Positions 47,247-59,194 of a DNA stretch of 64,000 bases are shown piece after piece (position 1 is the first letter of the stretch; the number at the start of each line of letters is the position of its first letter). Location of the stretch: NCBI GenBank assembly GCA_013397845.1, contig VZTG01005160.1:254651-318650 (forward strand), read 5' to 3'. Position numbers and translations under genes: made by a program. This DNA comes from Melanocharis versteri. Taxonomy: Eukaryota; Chordata; Aves; Passeriformes; Melanocharitidae. The notes under the pieces are model-generated. The model was given only the letters and a program-made list of their open reading frames with translations. It was not told the origin of the DNA and ran no database searches.

Positions 47247-50200
47247 GTAAGGGGACGTTTCGCGGAGGCTGCGGGAGAGAGGAGGATATTGATTTTTCCA
47301 GCTCTTGTTAAGGTCTTGCTTATCTTATTCAGAGCGAGGGCTGCATCTCTGATAGAAGTAGACTTGGTTAATTGCAAGAGGGGTAGTTTTAATTTGTTGC
47401 TGAGGATACGGTGCAAGCCCTCCCTTTTCAGGTTAAATTCCAGGTGCATAGAAGCCTGACTGCTCTGCTTTCCCTTCCCCAATAAATCCTAAATTGATCG
47501 CCAGCATATAAATAGCACAGAGATGCAGCAGCCAGAGCCGACTGATGCAGGTGAGGGAGGAAGGGGAGGGATGCTCCCGCGCTGGACTGCACCGATCACA
47601 ACTGGGTTACACACGGTAGGAACAATACCGTGGAACAATAACAACCACCAAATCCCAAATCCCTCTCTCCCCTCGCACACATCCGTCTCCATCCCACCGT
47701 TGTCTGCCGTCATTACACGGACGTGGAGCCTCGGCATGTGGCCGGAGCTGCTGCTTCTGTCTGAGCCATGACAGGAGCTCAGTCCAGGAGGGATGCGTTG
47801 CAGGGAATGTGCAGATGGATCTGATAAAGCATTTCAGGTGGGATGGCCAGTACTGGAGCAAATTGCGAGTAAAATAAAAGAGAAATGAGGTCTTGGGTTT
47901 ATTCTTCAGCTGGTTAGAAATTAGAGCAGCTCTTTAGTGGATTTGTGTGTATTTATGTGCATGTAGATTAATGTCAGTGTGAGCATCAGGCAGGCACCGT
48001 TCGAGGTAAATTCATGTGTAAATTCATGTGCGGATCAAGGTCCTGGTTGGGGAAGGCAGATTCCTTTACCAACCACAAATCAGTGGTTTGCTTCCGAAAG
48101 GAAGATCTTTCAACCTTACACAAATCATTTTGGGTGGTGACAGAAATATTGAAGTGCCAGGAGAAGTCTGTGTCTGAAAATTCCGCCGGGCTGGACATAC
48201 CTTGATGTAACCAGTTCGGAACAGAGGCACTTTAATACACCAGGATGGTCCTTGAGAACCCATTGAGTAAACGCTTCACTTTGAAAAGCAATGGCAACTT
48301 ACTTTGTTTTAGCTGTACTTTTGAAGCTCACAAATAACAATTGTCAATGTGGATTTTTCCTTACCTGACCTATTGCAGCCTCCTAAGCTTTTTCCTTCTG
48401 GATTCTGCAGGTGAAGTGATTGTGCACGTTAGTGCCGAGTCAGATTTCAGGGATTACTATCTGGGCAGGCAGAGTTGATTCGGTTGCTGTGCTGCAGTTT
48501 TCCCAAACGCTCGAAGTAGGGCACTGTGTTCCAGAGGGAAGCGAGCGGAGCCGGGTGGCCGGGAATGTGCCTACGGTGCTGCTGCTCTGATGGAAGAACA
48601 GGCAGATTAGGCAAGGTTTCCTTTCTACCTGGATGAGTTTTGTTTCGTTCTGTGACTTGGCAGGATAGGACATGGGAATTAACTGTTCTGGCCAGCCCTG
48701 CAGCCAGAGTAATTTTCCCAAATTAAGGCTTGTAATTTCCCTGCCCTCCCAGCGCTCGAGCCCCGGAGCTGGCTGGGCTTCCTGAGAGCCAGATGTACTG
48801 CAACTTCTCCTTAAAGAGACTCGGGGAGTGCTGGAGTGCATTTGCAGTGTGGAGCTTAAAGGGTGGCTTAGAGGAGAGGTGGCACTTGGCAGCCTCGAAT
48901 AACCAAGGATTTGCCTTTATGGATATGAGAAACTGAAAATGAATGATACCTTCATGATACCTGAGATTAGACCTTCTGTTAGGCAGGCATCTCTCAAAAA
49001 TGCACTTCCTCTGTGGTACACAGACATCCCTGAGCTGCAGGACACTGAGACTCAGAGGCTTTTGACAGCAGGCTCTTAGTCCCTGGCTGCCATCGCAGTG
49101 TCAGATCTGTCAGGTGAGCAGGAGTCCTCTGCAGGAGAGATTGGCCTTGGGGACTGTTGCTCTCAGAGAGGTGAAAGAAAAGCAGCAGCTGGGCCTCTCA
49201 GTCATGCAGCGAGGCTTTGGTTACAGAAGATCATTTTATCTTCCTGAACATTCCCATCCCATTGTGTGTGCACAATGTATATGAAAAGGCTCAGGTCTTT
49301 CCAATCATTCTTGTGCGTTTTCTGCTGTGCTTGTCTTGCTTGTAATCCAAGAACTGTTTCAGGGAAGCATTTGGTATTGGAATATTCGCCTCTTAAATAT
49401 TTGATTCTTGACTCCATCTTGTATTGAAGCTGATTGTTCAGGAACCACTCCTCTGCTCGTGGAAGTCACCATTATAACAGTGTTCTGTTCTGGAGCGTGG
49501 GCCAATTTTTGCAGGAATGCCACAGCAAAAATGAGTAGTGCAGTAAATGCAGTCAAAACACTCCAGGTTGAAATATTCAGCTACAGTAGATCGTACATGC
49601 TGCTGTTACTTGGCTTTTTTGTATCTAAATTGGGACTGTTCCTGCCTCTTAGTTCCTTTATTTTTCCTTTCCTTGCGTGTTCTGTTTATCCTGCAGAAGA
49701 ACATATGAAATACATGAGCTGTGCACATGCATGTTCAGACAGATAATGACGTGGATGTGGCTTGTGTGTGGGGCAGAGAATATAAACAAATATATTTCAC
49801 TAAATTACTGTGGGGTTCACATGGATGGATTTGGCCAAATTTTGCCAGTCTTGTGCATCCTGTTTTTCTCCTGTTACAGTAACAAGTAATGCAATTGTTG
49901 ATAGTGAGTAAAAGAAGCAAAATCAGAGCAAGTGTAACTTACCGCCTGTATGAGAGGTGCATGAATCTGGTACAATCAGAGTATGTAAATATGAGATCTA
50001 AAGAAGGATTGTGGAATGAGTGTTCCTTTCAATTTGCTGGCTGGTCATATTGTTTGTTAGAGCTAAAAAGGGTTCCAAAAAGTGGCTTTTTGCTAACGAT
50101 GTCTCCTGCCTCCTGATTTATTACAGCAGCTCACTAAGTTTTTATCGTGGAGCGCTGAATGCTTGGCTTTGTAGTGGCCTCTGGAATCAGCCACAAATCA

Positions 50201-50618
50201 AGCATTTGGCAGATGGATTTTTCTTAATTGGACCCACATTTCTCCTACAAAATTTGTGATGGAGAAAATTTCTGGGTTGGGCATGGAGCACAGGGAGTAG
50301 AGCCCAGAGAAGGGAGGGAAGGTTGTTCTGCTGCAGTTGTTAATTATTGGTGGGGATGCATTGCTGATTGTTTTCTTGTAGTGGTGAAGGTGATTTTACA
50401 CCAGTACTGAGAGGGCAGGGCCACAGTATCACTGTGTGGGACAAATGCCTTCAGATTGTCATGATTTGGTGAAAAATGGGTGCTCTGGGTAACTCTGTGT
50501 TCTGATGGAATGAATCCCTGAACTGATCATTACTGGGGACACCTTTCCTCAGTGTGCCTAGAATCCATTTAATGCTAAGGGACTCTGGATTACCAACATT
50601 TGTGATTATTTTGCAAGG

Positions 50619-50640
50619 TTTTTGTTTTTGTTTTTGTTTT
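50619..50640. repeat. (GTTTTT)n simple repeat
   Basis: About three and a half copies of GTTTTT in intron 3. Confidence 0.9.
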
Positions 50641-52379
50641 ATAATTCCAGGAGATAACATTCTATTTAAGCTTTTATTGGCACTACAAAAGCCTGAGCAT
50701 ATGGTTGATTGTTAAATGAGCCTCAGCCTTGGAAGGGGTACAGCCCTGCATTAATAACAGCAGCAACTTGCACTACTGAGACTTCCTCTTTAAACTCCTT
50801 TTTGTCTTTAGCCCATCCAAATTTTTGCTTCTAACCCCCAGAGGGAAGAGGAATTGTACAAGTCATGTACTGCAGCACATCTAATTCCTACTGTAGTGCC
50901 CATGCTGTCTGTTGTAGGAGCTTTCCATGTGCATCAGGAACTGATCAACATTTGTGCTCCTCAGCAAACTTAGTTTGGGAGCTCTTGGAGATCTAATTTG
51001 TTTATTCCCAACAAACCTGATATGCCAAGTATTTTTAGGCATGATGAAATTGGTTAAGTCTGATGAGAATCTGGTGGGTTCTGCATGGTGAAGGATGAAG
51101 CAGTTGCTCTATTTCCTCTGGAACTGGAAGGAGGAATGACTCATCCTGCAGAAGTAGGGCACTGGCAGACCCCAGAACGCACCGAGGGCTTTCAGAGCTG
51201 TGTGAACGAGTGCTGGAGAGCTGCTGCCTCTTCTGGCTCCTGCTTCCATGGTGTTATCCAGGGAAGCTGTCTGAGTAGGAAAACCTACACCAGTGGGGAC
51301 CCCTGAAGGCTGGCACTGACACCACACTGTGGACAGCCGGGCTCTGGTTTTGATTGTAATGAAGATATTGTGAGGAAACACTGTGCAGTTTGTGATGGGG
51401 AACAATCCAGCCCCATCAGCAGTGGCTGAAATGCAGAATGAAACATCTTGCACAGCCAGGAGCATCCAGCAGTCACTCGTGTGACACTCCATGTCATTCA
51501 TGCTGGGTGTGGTGCTTGTCCCCACTCCCCCCACATCAGGGAGCAGATTTCAGCAGAAAATCAAGATTCAAGGACAGTCTCAGAATTCAGACCAGCCTCA
51601 TGTAGTACCTGCATTTATACCAAGGCTGCTTTGTCCTGGAATATGCAAATCAGCCTTTTAATGGGGTTCCTTTGCAAAATATTTCTTGAACCAGAAAGTT
51701 AATTACTGATCTCTAATTAGTGGCTGTGTTAAGAGGCTGGAGTAAAATCAGAGAGAGCTGCTTTGAAGGAGAGATGCAGGAAGAAATTACCATTTCTCTC
51801 CAATAAACTGTGATGTTCCTCATCTTCTTCTCATGGTATCAGGAAGTTTAGGCATTTTAAAAAGGTGAATGTTGTTAATGGAAAGAGGGCATTTTGAAAG
51901 GACTTTTCTGGGAGGCTTTGAAAGAATCGTAATTTAATAACTCCAAGAGGGACAGAGATGGATTGAAAGCAACATGAGGCCTTTCAGCTTCTCCCAAGGC
52001 AGCAGCAAGGTCTCAACTGTTCCTCCTGTTAATTTGGCTTTTGCAGATACCTGTGAACTTGTATCAGAAGCTGCCTGAGGTAAATGTATTCCCTGTTCTC
52101 AAAGGAATACAGAAACACTTTCCTTTATCCTACACATCCAAATCAACTTCCTAATTGAGCAGGGGGTCGTGCCTAATACCTGTCAGTAAAGACTATATTA
52201 ACTCCTGGTAATGCTTCAAGTCATAATAAATGTCAAGGGAAGGGCCGAGAGGCTGGAATGATTTTCATGGAATCATAGGATCATGGCAGAATTTTCACAG
52301 CCTTTTTCCCAGTTCTGCACTTGCTGGTTCCTGCCAGCCCCGTGCCCCACGGGGTGCAGCCGGCGCGTTGACTCGACTC

Positions 52380-52870
52380 GGAGCCACGGAGCAAAATTAG
52401 AAAATCCTTCCTGCTCCGGCATATGCAGCACTGCTGGGATAATTGGCTTCATGCATCTTACAATTAGCTTGCAAAAATATGTTTTGCATCCCTGACCTTT
52501 TCTCTATACGCAAGGCCATTGTTTCCCTGTCCTGCTTAATTACAAAATAGAGCGTTGTGTGAGGAGAGAGATGACATCGTTGGATCGTTGGCTCTAATTT
52601 GACGAGACATCGTAATGGGGAGTTTTCATACTGAGGGCACTGAATTAGTGTAGCGTGAAGCCACATTTCTGCAAACCTACTAAATAAGGAGAAGTTAATT
52701 TTCTGCTCTATCTTTTTGACGTTTGTAATCAAAGCATTGTATTCCAGCTGCAGATGGTTAGCGCGTGAGGGATGTTTGGGAAATGCCGACGATCGCGAGG
52801 CATTGTCTGCGCGGCCGAGGATCAGGTTGATTAATGGATACAAGGATGCTTGCTTTCATTTTGCTGCTCT
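52380..52870. promoter_or_regulatory. Candidate conserved enhancer-like element
   Basis: A repeat-free, mostly AT-rich stretch that nonetheless keeps many CpGs (for example ATCGTTGGATCGTTGG, GACGATCGCGAGG and TGCGCGGCCGAGG). It includes adjacent E-boxes CAGCTG and CAGATG at 52745-52756 and TAATT-type homeodomain cores. Retained CpG in such a context often marks constrained, unmethylated DNA. Conservation was not tested, and frames across it do not look coding. Confidence 0.35.
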
Positions 52871-53362
52871 GCCAGTCTGAATACACATTATTGACTCGTG
52901 TGGCCACTGCCTGGCAGCTGGGATGTGCTGCAGCAGTGCTCACCTCAGGGGCACAGGCAGAGAGCTCTGCTCGTGTCCCTCGAGCACAGCCTGAGCCAGG
53001 GTGACAGTGCTGCTGTGGCTCGTGGTGTCGTGATACTCTTCAGGTCGAAGATGATAGATACTGCTACTCCATTGCATCAGCGTTGTGTTTCCAAACAGAC
53101 CATTTATCCTGGCTTTGCCCTGGTGAGGTTTTCATGTGCATGAATTTCAGTGCAATTACATTAGCATTACTCTTCGTGTCAATAACCTCAAAGGAAAAAA
53201 AGAGAAAGAAAATGCCATCACTGCAGCTTTTCTACCAGAGGATGCTTTCTGTTCCTTCTAGACTCTTCTCTTTGCTTTTCTAATTATCATCTGTTTACAG
53301 TGGGTGCTGAGATACTTCTATCCCAGGCTTAAACATCCCCGTGCCGTGGGCAGGGACAGCTC

Positions 53363-53457
53363 CCACAGCCCTGAGCAGCCTGGTGTGTGCAAGGGGGTGG
53401 AACGAGGTGAGCTTTAAGGTCCCTTCCAACCCAAACCAGTCTGGGATTCTGGGATTG
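53363..53457 (+). mobile_element. CR1 LINE 3' fragment
   Basis: A GGTGAGCTTTAAGGTCCC-like block is followed by TTCCAACCCAAACCAGTCTG and two GGGATTCTG octamer-like units, the end of a CR1 element. Just left of it (about 53336-53362) the sequence looks like a CR1 piece in the opposite orientation, so two insertions or a rearrangement may meet here. Confidence 0.8.
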
Positions 53458-55112
53458 CGGCATGCAGTGGAAACTGCTCCTGATGAGACCATCACTCATT
53501 CACTGAGAGCAACAGTCCTGCTCTCCCCAGCCCGCTGCCTCCTGCCCACGTGTTCCCCTTCCCATCACACGATCTCGGGAAGGGCAGCAAGTGGATTCAG
53601 TGGGAAATGATTATTTGAGGGGTGATTTTCTGTTTGGTTGGTGCACTGAACCAGCTCCAGCAGCTGCAGAGAAGTGGGAAGATGGCAGAGCAGGAACTTT
53701 CCCTCTTTCTGGCATGTGCAGCTTCGTTTAATGGGATGTAACTGTACTCTCAGTTTCTGCCCCTCGTGCTGTGTGGGCCTGCAGGAGGGATGTCCGATTG
53801 GCATCTGCCTCCAATTTCCATCTTCCATGGAATTTCCCATCTCCTAGGAGAGATCCATTGCATGTTGGCTCACACTTTGCTGTCCTCTACTCTGTCATTT
53901 CTAGTGGCAATTACTTTTAGCAATAAACGGCTTTCTCTCTTGGAAGGAAGGAATGTTTTTAAAAAACTTTTCAAACCGACTTCCGCTCTGCTCTTTATTG
54001 AAATCTTGCAAAACCTCGATTGGAAAATCTGTGTGAGAGACAAAGAATTGCAAGTGAACATGGAAGTGAGGTGGGGAAGGGTTCCAAGGCTTTGTTCAGA
54101 GCTGGGAGACGCCGATGTTAGACATGTGTTCCTTGTTATCCCAGCTCTTATTGCAGTGCTCGGGCACTGAAATCCACTGATTGTAGCTGGAGGCAGCAGC
54201 TGGAGCTGGAGCTCACTGCTGGCTCTGACTTGTACAGAGCACTGCCTGTAATGATGTTCAGGACTCGTGAATACCAAATAACTCTGTCAAGTTCATCCAT
54301 CAGCTGGGAGGGAAGGAAAAACCCGATTGAGGAAAAAATATGCTTCCTCTTTACCATATTCTTTAATAAAACCTTAGGATATAGAGCCTCTGAAATGGTT
54401 ATTAATGAGAATTCTGGTAGTTTGTTCACCTATGGATATCTTATGATAGTGATATTATGATCTTGCTTATCTGTTTGGCAGTGTTTACAACTCAGATTTT
54501 CAGTACAACTACAGAATGTCTCACTTAGGTTCTCTTCCACACAATTCAGGTCAGGTGTGATGAAAAAAAGCAAGAACTGATTTTAATTGAATTAAACCAA
54601 TGCATTTTAGCTGGAATTAAAATGTAATTTGTTTAAAAATACTGAACTGATTTGAATTAAAGCCAGAAATATGAATTTAGCTTTAATCCACGTGTGTTAT
54701 ATAAGTAATTATATGAGAAAGGGCTGTGGCATGCTTTGTGTGTGATTGATAGTGTGCGGGAGGGCTGCATTCCCTCATTCCAAAGGATGGAAATGCAGCA
54801 GGAATTAGAAAGCCAGAGCTGCTCTGTCAGGCTGTGCCCTTTGCTCACGTTTACAGATGTCTGTGGGATTAAGCTGGGGCTGTACCCTGTCCCCCTGCTC
54901 CAGGGGGGATTCCCACATCCCCATCCCAGCCCCCAGTGCTGTAGGAATCCCTGTGCGTGGCAGGCCTGCGGCAGATCCCAAATGATTTACATAACTCGGC
55001 TCTATGTACCTTGAATTATTAATATTTTGCTGTCCTGGCTGTGTGGGGAGATTTGTTCCATTAGGGATGTGTTTGTTGCTATATAGTAGCACTTTAGCTG
55101 ATGGGAATCTGC

Positions 55113-55129
55113 AGAGAGAGAGAGAGAGA
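55113..55129. repeat. (AG)n microsatellite
   Basis: About eight to nine uninterrupted AG units in intron 3. Confidence 0.93.
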
Positions 55130-56030
55130 AGGATTTATGTGTTAAATTCTTCTGGTGAGAGCAGAGTTTTTACCAATGCCTGGCTTCTGAGGGTTGGAAT
55201 GAAAGGCTCAGGGCTGCTGGTGCTCATCTTGGAGTCTGGTGTTTATCCTCTGCCTGGGCATAATCCCCCTGGGCACCAAGCAAGGCCGAGAGCCAGCAGG
55301 ATGTGAGGAGTTTCAGCCATGGCATGGCAGTGTCCGTGGTTTCCCTGGATCGTGGTGTGTCCTGCCTTTCCCCAGTGCTCCCAGTGTGTGTTGTTTGTGC
55401 CGTGTCCGTGTGGGTGAGCACAGGCTCTGTCCAACAGGGTGTCATTAGTGGGGGACACAGGGCCATGTGCAGGGGGTGCCTGGGAGGGTGCTGGGCACCC
55501 TGAGGCTCTGCCAGGCCTTGCAGGATGCTCCTGTGCCTTTCCTGGATGGGATATTGCATCCGCAGAGGCTCTGCAGGAGCCCTCTCCAGCTCCCCCGAAT
55601 TAATTATTCACCCATCATCACTCAGACCTTATGGATTAGGGAGCAGGGAGCAGGGTCGGCAGGGGGTGGATGGAAGATGGAGCAATTTGGATTGCAATTA
55701 GTATTTCATTTCTTCCCTTGCTCCCTGTTTGCTTAAATTGGAGATTGCGTGTTAGCACCAAGCAAGGATTTACATCCCAGCAGTGGAAGTTCCCTATGCA
55801 CCACAAACCAGCAAATCCACTGCAGTCTTTAAGCTTCCCAAAGGGATCAAACACTCAGTTTGAGAAGTTGGAGTATCAGAGGAACATGTTTTGCTTAGAA
55901 AATGGTGTGAGGGAGCAGCAGTGCCTGGTCTGCTGGAGCAGGGACTTCACCAGCAGTGTCCTGCTGTCACGATACCAGTGCTTAGATGTTGTCTCTCTCC
56001 ATCCTGAGGCAATGACATGGAGCTCTGCCA

Positions 56031-56261
56031 GGGAGGATTTAGGCTGGGTTTCAGGGAGAGGTTCTTCCCCCCGAGGGTGCTGGGGCACTGCCCAGGCTCC
56101 CCTGGGAATGGTCACAGCCCCACGGCTGCCAGAGCTCCAGGGGCATTCGGACAGCGCTCACACACAGGGTGGGGTTGTTGGGATGTCTGTGCAGGGCCAG
56201 GGGTTGGACTGGATGATCCCTGTGAGTCCTTTCCAGCTCAGGATACTCTGTGATTCTGTGA
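56031..56261 (+). mobile_element. CR1 LINE 3' end
   Basis: A GGGAGAGGTTCTTCCCCC-like block, then CACAGGGTGGGGTTGTTGGG, TGCAGGGCCAGGGGTTGGAC and TGGATGATCCCTGTGAGTCC, ending GGATACTCTGTGATTCTGTG. This is the tail of a CR1 subfamily distinct from the copies at 43941 and 58901. It is 5'-truncated; a 267-codon frame running through it is not a gene. Confidence 0.93.
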
Positions 56262-57404
56262 GCCTTTATCTCCTGTCTCCCTTGCTACTCCCAGAGTGTG
56301 CTTCTTGCCAGGAATCCTCTCTGGGAGAAGGAAAATCCGTCGTGGTGAGCAGCCCCAACATGACCCGCAGGCACCGGGGCTGTCTCCCCCACAGACAGTG
56401 TCGTTGGAAGTTTAGTCATTGCAACAGTTACCAGGAGTTGGGAGCTCTGCTCCACTGGGGAGACTGTGTCTAATTTTGAAACCTCGAGGGTTGTTTTGAT
56501 TATACCAGTAACCACAGTCTGGGTCACACTTTGCAATAATTATCCTGATGTCTGAGAGGTTGTTAGAACATCCCTGGAGGAAGGGGCCTGCTTGCATCGG
56601 AGGAGAATTTAGAGGTATATGCTGGCAAACCTTCAGCACTAGAGATTTATTAAAGTTAGTTCTTTTAATTGCTTTCCAGCATCCCAATTCTGTTATAAGC
56701 TCTCTGAGCCATCTAGGGAAGTGAGTGTAGCTCACATTAATCTCCTCAATCCTTCTTCCTCTAACTAGTTACTCCCAGCTTCATTTACACAGGCATTTGA
56801 GCCCTACAGAGCGGGTAATAATTTTGATTCTGTTTAAACATGTTCTAACAGAAGATATAAGATAGGAAAAATCATCAGCTGACTGCAGCATTGGATTCTT
56901 CTTTAACTCTCATCTCTTAAGCGTGGCTTATGATCTTTGTGTAACACTGCTGCCTCCCAAGTCTGTTGGCAGCTCTGTGATGTGTATTCATGGAGCAATT
57001 CCAGTCCTTGAGTGAAGCCTGCAAGAAAAGGGCAAAGAATTATTTGTCTTTTTTTTCATTATCGTGGCCCTCTTGTACCTGCTCTGCCACACTCTTGAGA
57101 GAAGTTTGCCTTGATGCCTTTATATCTGCAGCTCTCTCTCTGTACGGGCGTCTCACCCTCGTTAGATAAAGTCACTCATGTTGAGGCTCTCCCTCACTTT
57201 ATTAATCACAGTCCCAGCCTCTCACACAACAGCAGAGCCTCCACACACCCTCAGCTTCACACTGATAGCAGGGGAGGGAGGAACAGGGGGACTCCAGCAC
57301 GTCCAAGGAGCCAGGGCCAGCTCCTGTTATTCCCTGACTCGAGAGCTTTGTTCTCTCTTCTGAACAGTAGAGTTTCATTATCTTAAAAAATAACAATAAT
57401 CCTG

Positions 57405-57690
57405 TTTGAACAGTGTGAAGTTTTTGGTCTCAATTACATCTGGTATCAATGAGTTCCACAGACAGACACTGTCTGATACATAATTTAAAGCACTGGCAGT
57501 TTTTAATCTATTAAAGTTCGTTATCTTTAATCTGTATTATCTATTTGTTGGCCATTTTAGAAAAGACAGTAAATAGAAACAGGCAATTCATTCCTGATTT
57601 TACCATGCATTTTTTGCTGATAATGTCCTGCCGTGTCTCCTTGTCTTTTCCAGCTAAAAACACTCCTCTTGAGTTGTTTTCCATGGTTTT
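57405..57690. mobile_element. Ancient interspersed repeat remnant
   Basis: Landmarks in order are ATCAATGAGTTCCACAGAC, TTTTTAATCTATTAAAG and a CATGCATTTTTTGCTGATAA-like stretch, then a TGTCTCCTTGTCTTTTCCAG-like stretch next to CTAAAAACACTCCTC. They recall a widespread old amniote repeat with an AATGAGTTCCACAGGTTAA block followed by a CGTCTCTTTTCTAAGCTG block. Recognised by eye; family and orientation uncertain. Confidence 0.45.
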
Positions 57691-57813
57691 TATCACTTTG
57701 AGGCATTCCCTACTCAGTGTGTTTGCTCATGTACAGTATTATGTTCTTGGAAGAAACATCTTTTCTACACCTGTTTTCCTTGAAAGCACTGGCAAGTCTG
57801 TTCTGGGCATCTG

Positions 57814-58235
57814 GGAGCAGCAGGGACAGAGGCTCCAGGGCTCCCACAGGGACAGAGGCTCCAGGGATTCCTCTGGGACAGAGGCTCCAGGGATTCATTT
57901 GGAACAGAGGCTCCAGCGATTCATTTGGGACAGAGGCTGCAGGGGTTCCTTTGGAACAGAGGCTCCAGGGATTCCTCTGGGGCAGAGGCTCCAGGGCTCC
58001 CACAGGGACAGAGGCTCCAGGATTTCCTCTGGGACAGAGGCTCCGGGGATTCCTTTGGGGCAGAGGCTCCAGGGCTCCCACAGGGACAGAGGCTCCAGGA
58101 TTTCCTCTGGGACAGAGGCTCCAGGATTTCCTCTGGGACAGAGGCTCCAGGGGTTCCTCTGGGACAGAGGCTCCGGGGATTCCTTTGGGGCAGAGGCTCC
58201 AGGGATTCCTCTGGGACAGAGGCTCCAGGGCTCCT
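57814..58235. repeat. 26-bp minisatellite
   Basis: About sixteen tandem units of 26 bp sharing the core GGACAGAGGCTCCAGGG, followed by one of two alternating spacer types (ATTCCTCTG-like or CTCCCACA-like). The alternation suggests a higher-order structure. Long frames on both strands (180-250 codons) are produced by the repeat. Confidence 0.95.
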
Positions 58236-58900
58236 GTGCCCTCAGCCCAGGGAAAACCATGACCTGCTGCCTTTCCCCCAGCATCCCTTTCCATCCCTGA
58301 GACGCCTCATCCCTGCTCGTGTCAGAAGAACACATCCTTTTGTTAAATGAAGGGATCTGGAGTCAGCATTACACAGAGGAATGAGATATAAAATAACAGA
58401 GCCAATAATGATGAGAATCCCCCCACGGAACAGGAGTGCAGCCTCTGGAACAGCAGCTGCAGCAAATCCATCCAGGTTATCCATGGCTACTTTGTGCTGA
58501 GAAGGCTTAGGTGTAATGAGAGTTGCTGCATCCCGGGAACCTCAGCAATGAATAGTGACATTTTCCAATAACAACTTCTAGAAATGGGAAAAAAACATCC
58601 TGTGTGGGACTGTGGCCCTGAAAGACAGCTCAGGGATCTCCTCTCTCTGCCTCAGAGCTGGACTCAGGTCACCAAGCTGCTTTCAGGCAACCAAAAGTGG
58701 CTCTTAATTGCTTCAGTCCTGTCTGAAAGCTCATCAATAATTTCCTGGCCTGGCTGTCCTGGCATTGGCGTTCTGAAACTCACGTTAGGTTTGATTATTT
58801 TTTCAAATTAACATGCAAAGCATGACTTGACCTAAATAATTCCACCAGTCCAATCGTAAGTGTGAAGGTTTTGTAAGTATCAAGTCCCCTTAAACATTTA

Positions 58901-59194
58901 AGAGAGGGATTTTTTACAAGTGATAGAACAAGGGGGAATGGCTTCAAACTGACAGAGCACAGGGTTAGGCAGGATATTGGGAGGGAATTCTTCTCTGTGA
59001 GGGGGGGGAGGCCCTGGCACAGGGTGCCCAGAGAAGCTGTGGCTGCCCTTGGATCCCTGGCAGTGTCCCAGGCCAGGTTGGAGGGGGCTTGGAGCAGCCT
59101 GGGACAGTGGAAGGTGTCCCTGCCCGTGGCAGGGGTGGCACTGGATGAGCTTTCAGGTCCCTCCCAACCCAAAGCAGTCTGGGATTCTGTGATA
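58901..59194 (+). mobile_element. CR1 LINE 3' end, best preserved copy
   Basis: About 294 bp, from an ACAAGGGGGAATGGCTTCAA block through GGCACAGGGTGCCCAGAGAA, GGAGCAGCCTGGGACAGTGG, GTGTCCCTGCCCGTGGCAGG and GGTCCCTCCCAACCCAAAGC to GGGATTCTGTGATAATTCC. The most intact CR1 tail in the window, sense to DAB2IP and 5'-truncated. It shares its subfamily with the copy at 43941. Confidence 0.95.

Noticed and set aside
52261..52290. GGAATCATAGGATCATGG as a CR1 tail in antisense
   Set aside because: Octamer-like at one end, but the sequence that follows does not resemble CR1.
55670..56473. Longest open frame in the window (267 codons, + strand)
   Set aside because: It reads straight through the non-coding tail of a CR1 element, has no recognisable domain, and its length can be explained by chance in GC-rich DNA.
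57545..58300. Long frames (180-250 codons) on both strands
   Set aside because: They are produced by the 26-bp minisatellite; several frames are open at once with repeat-like residues.
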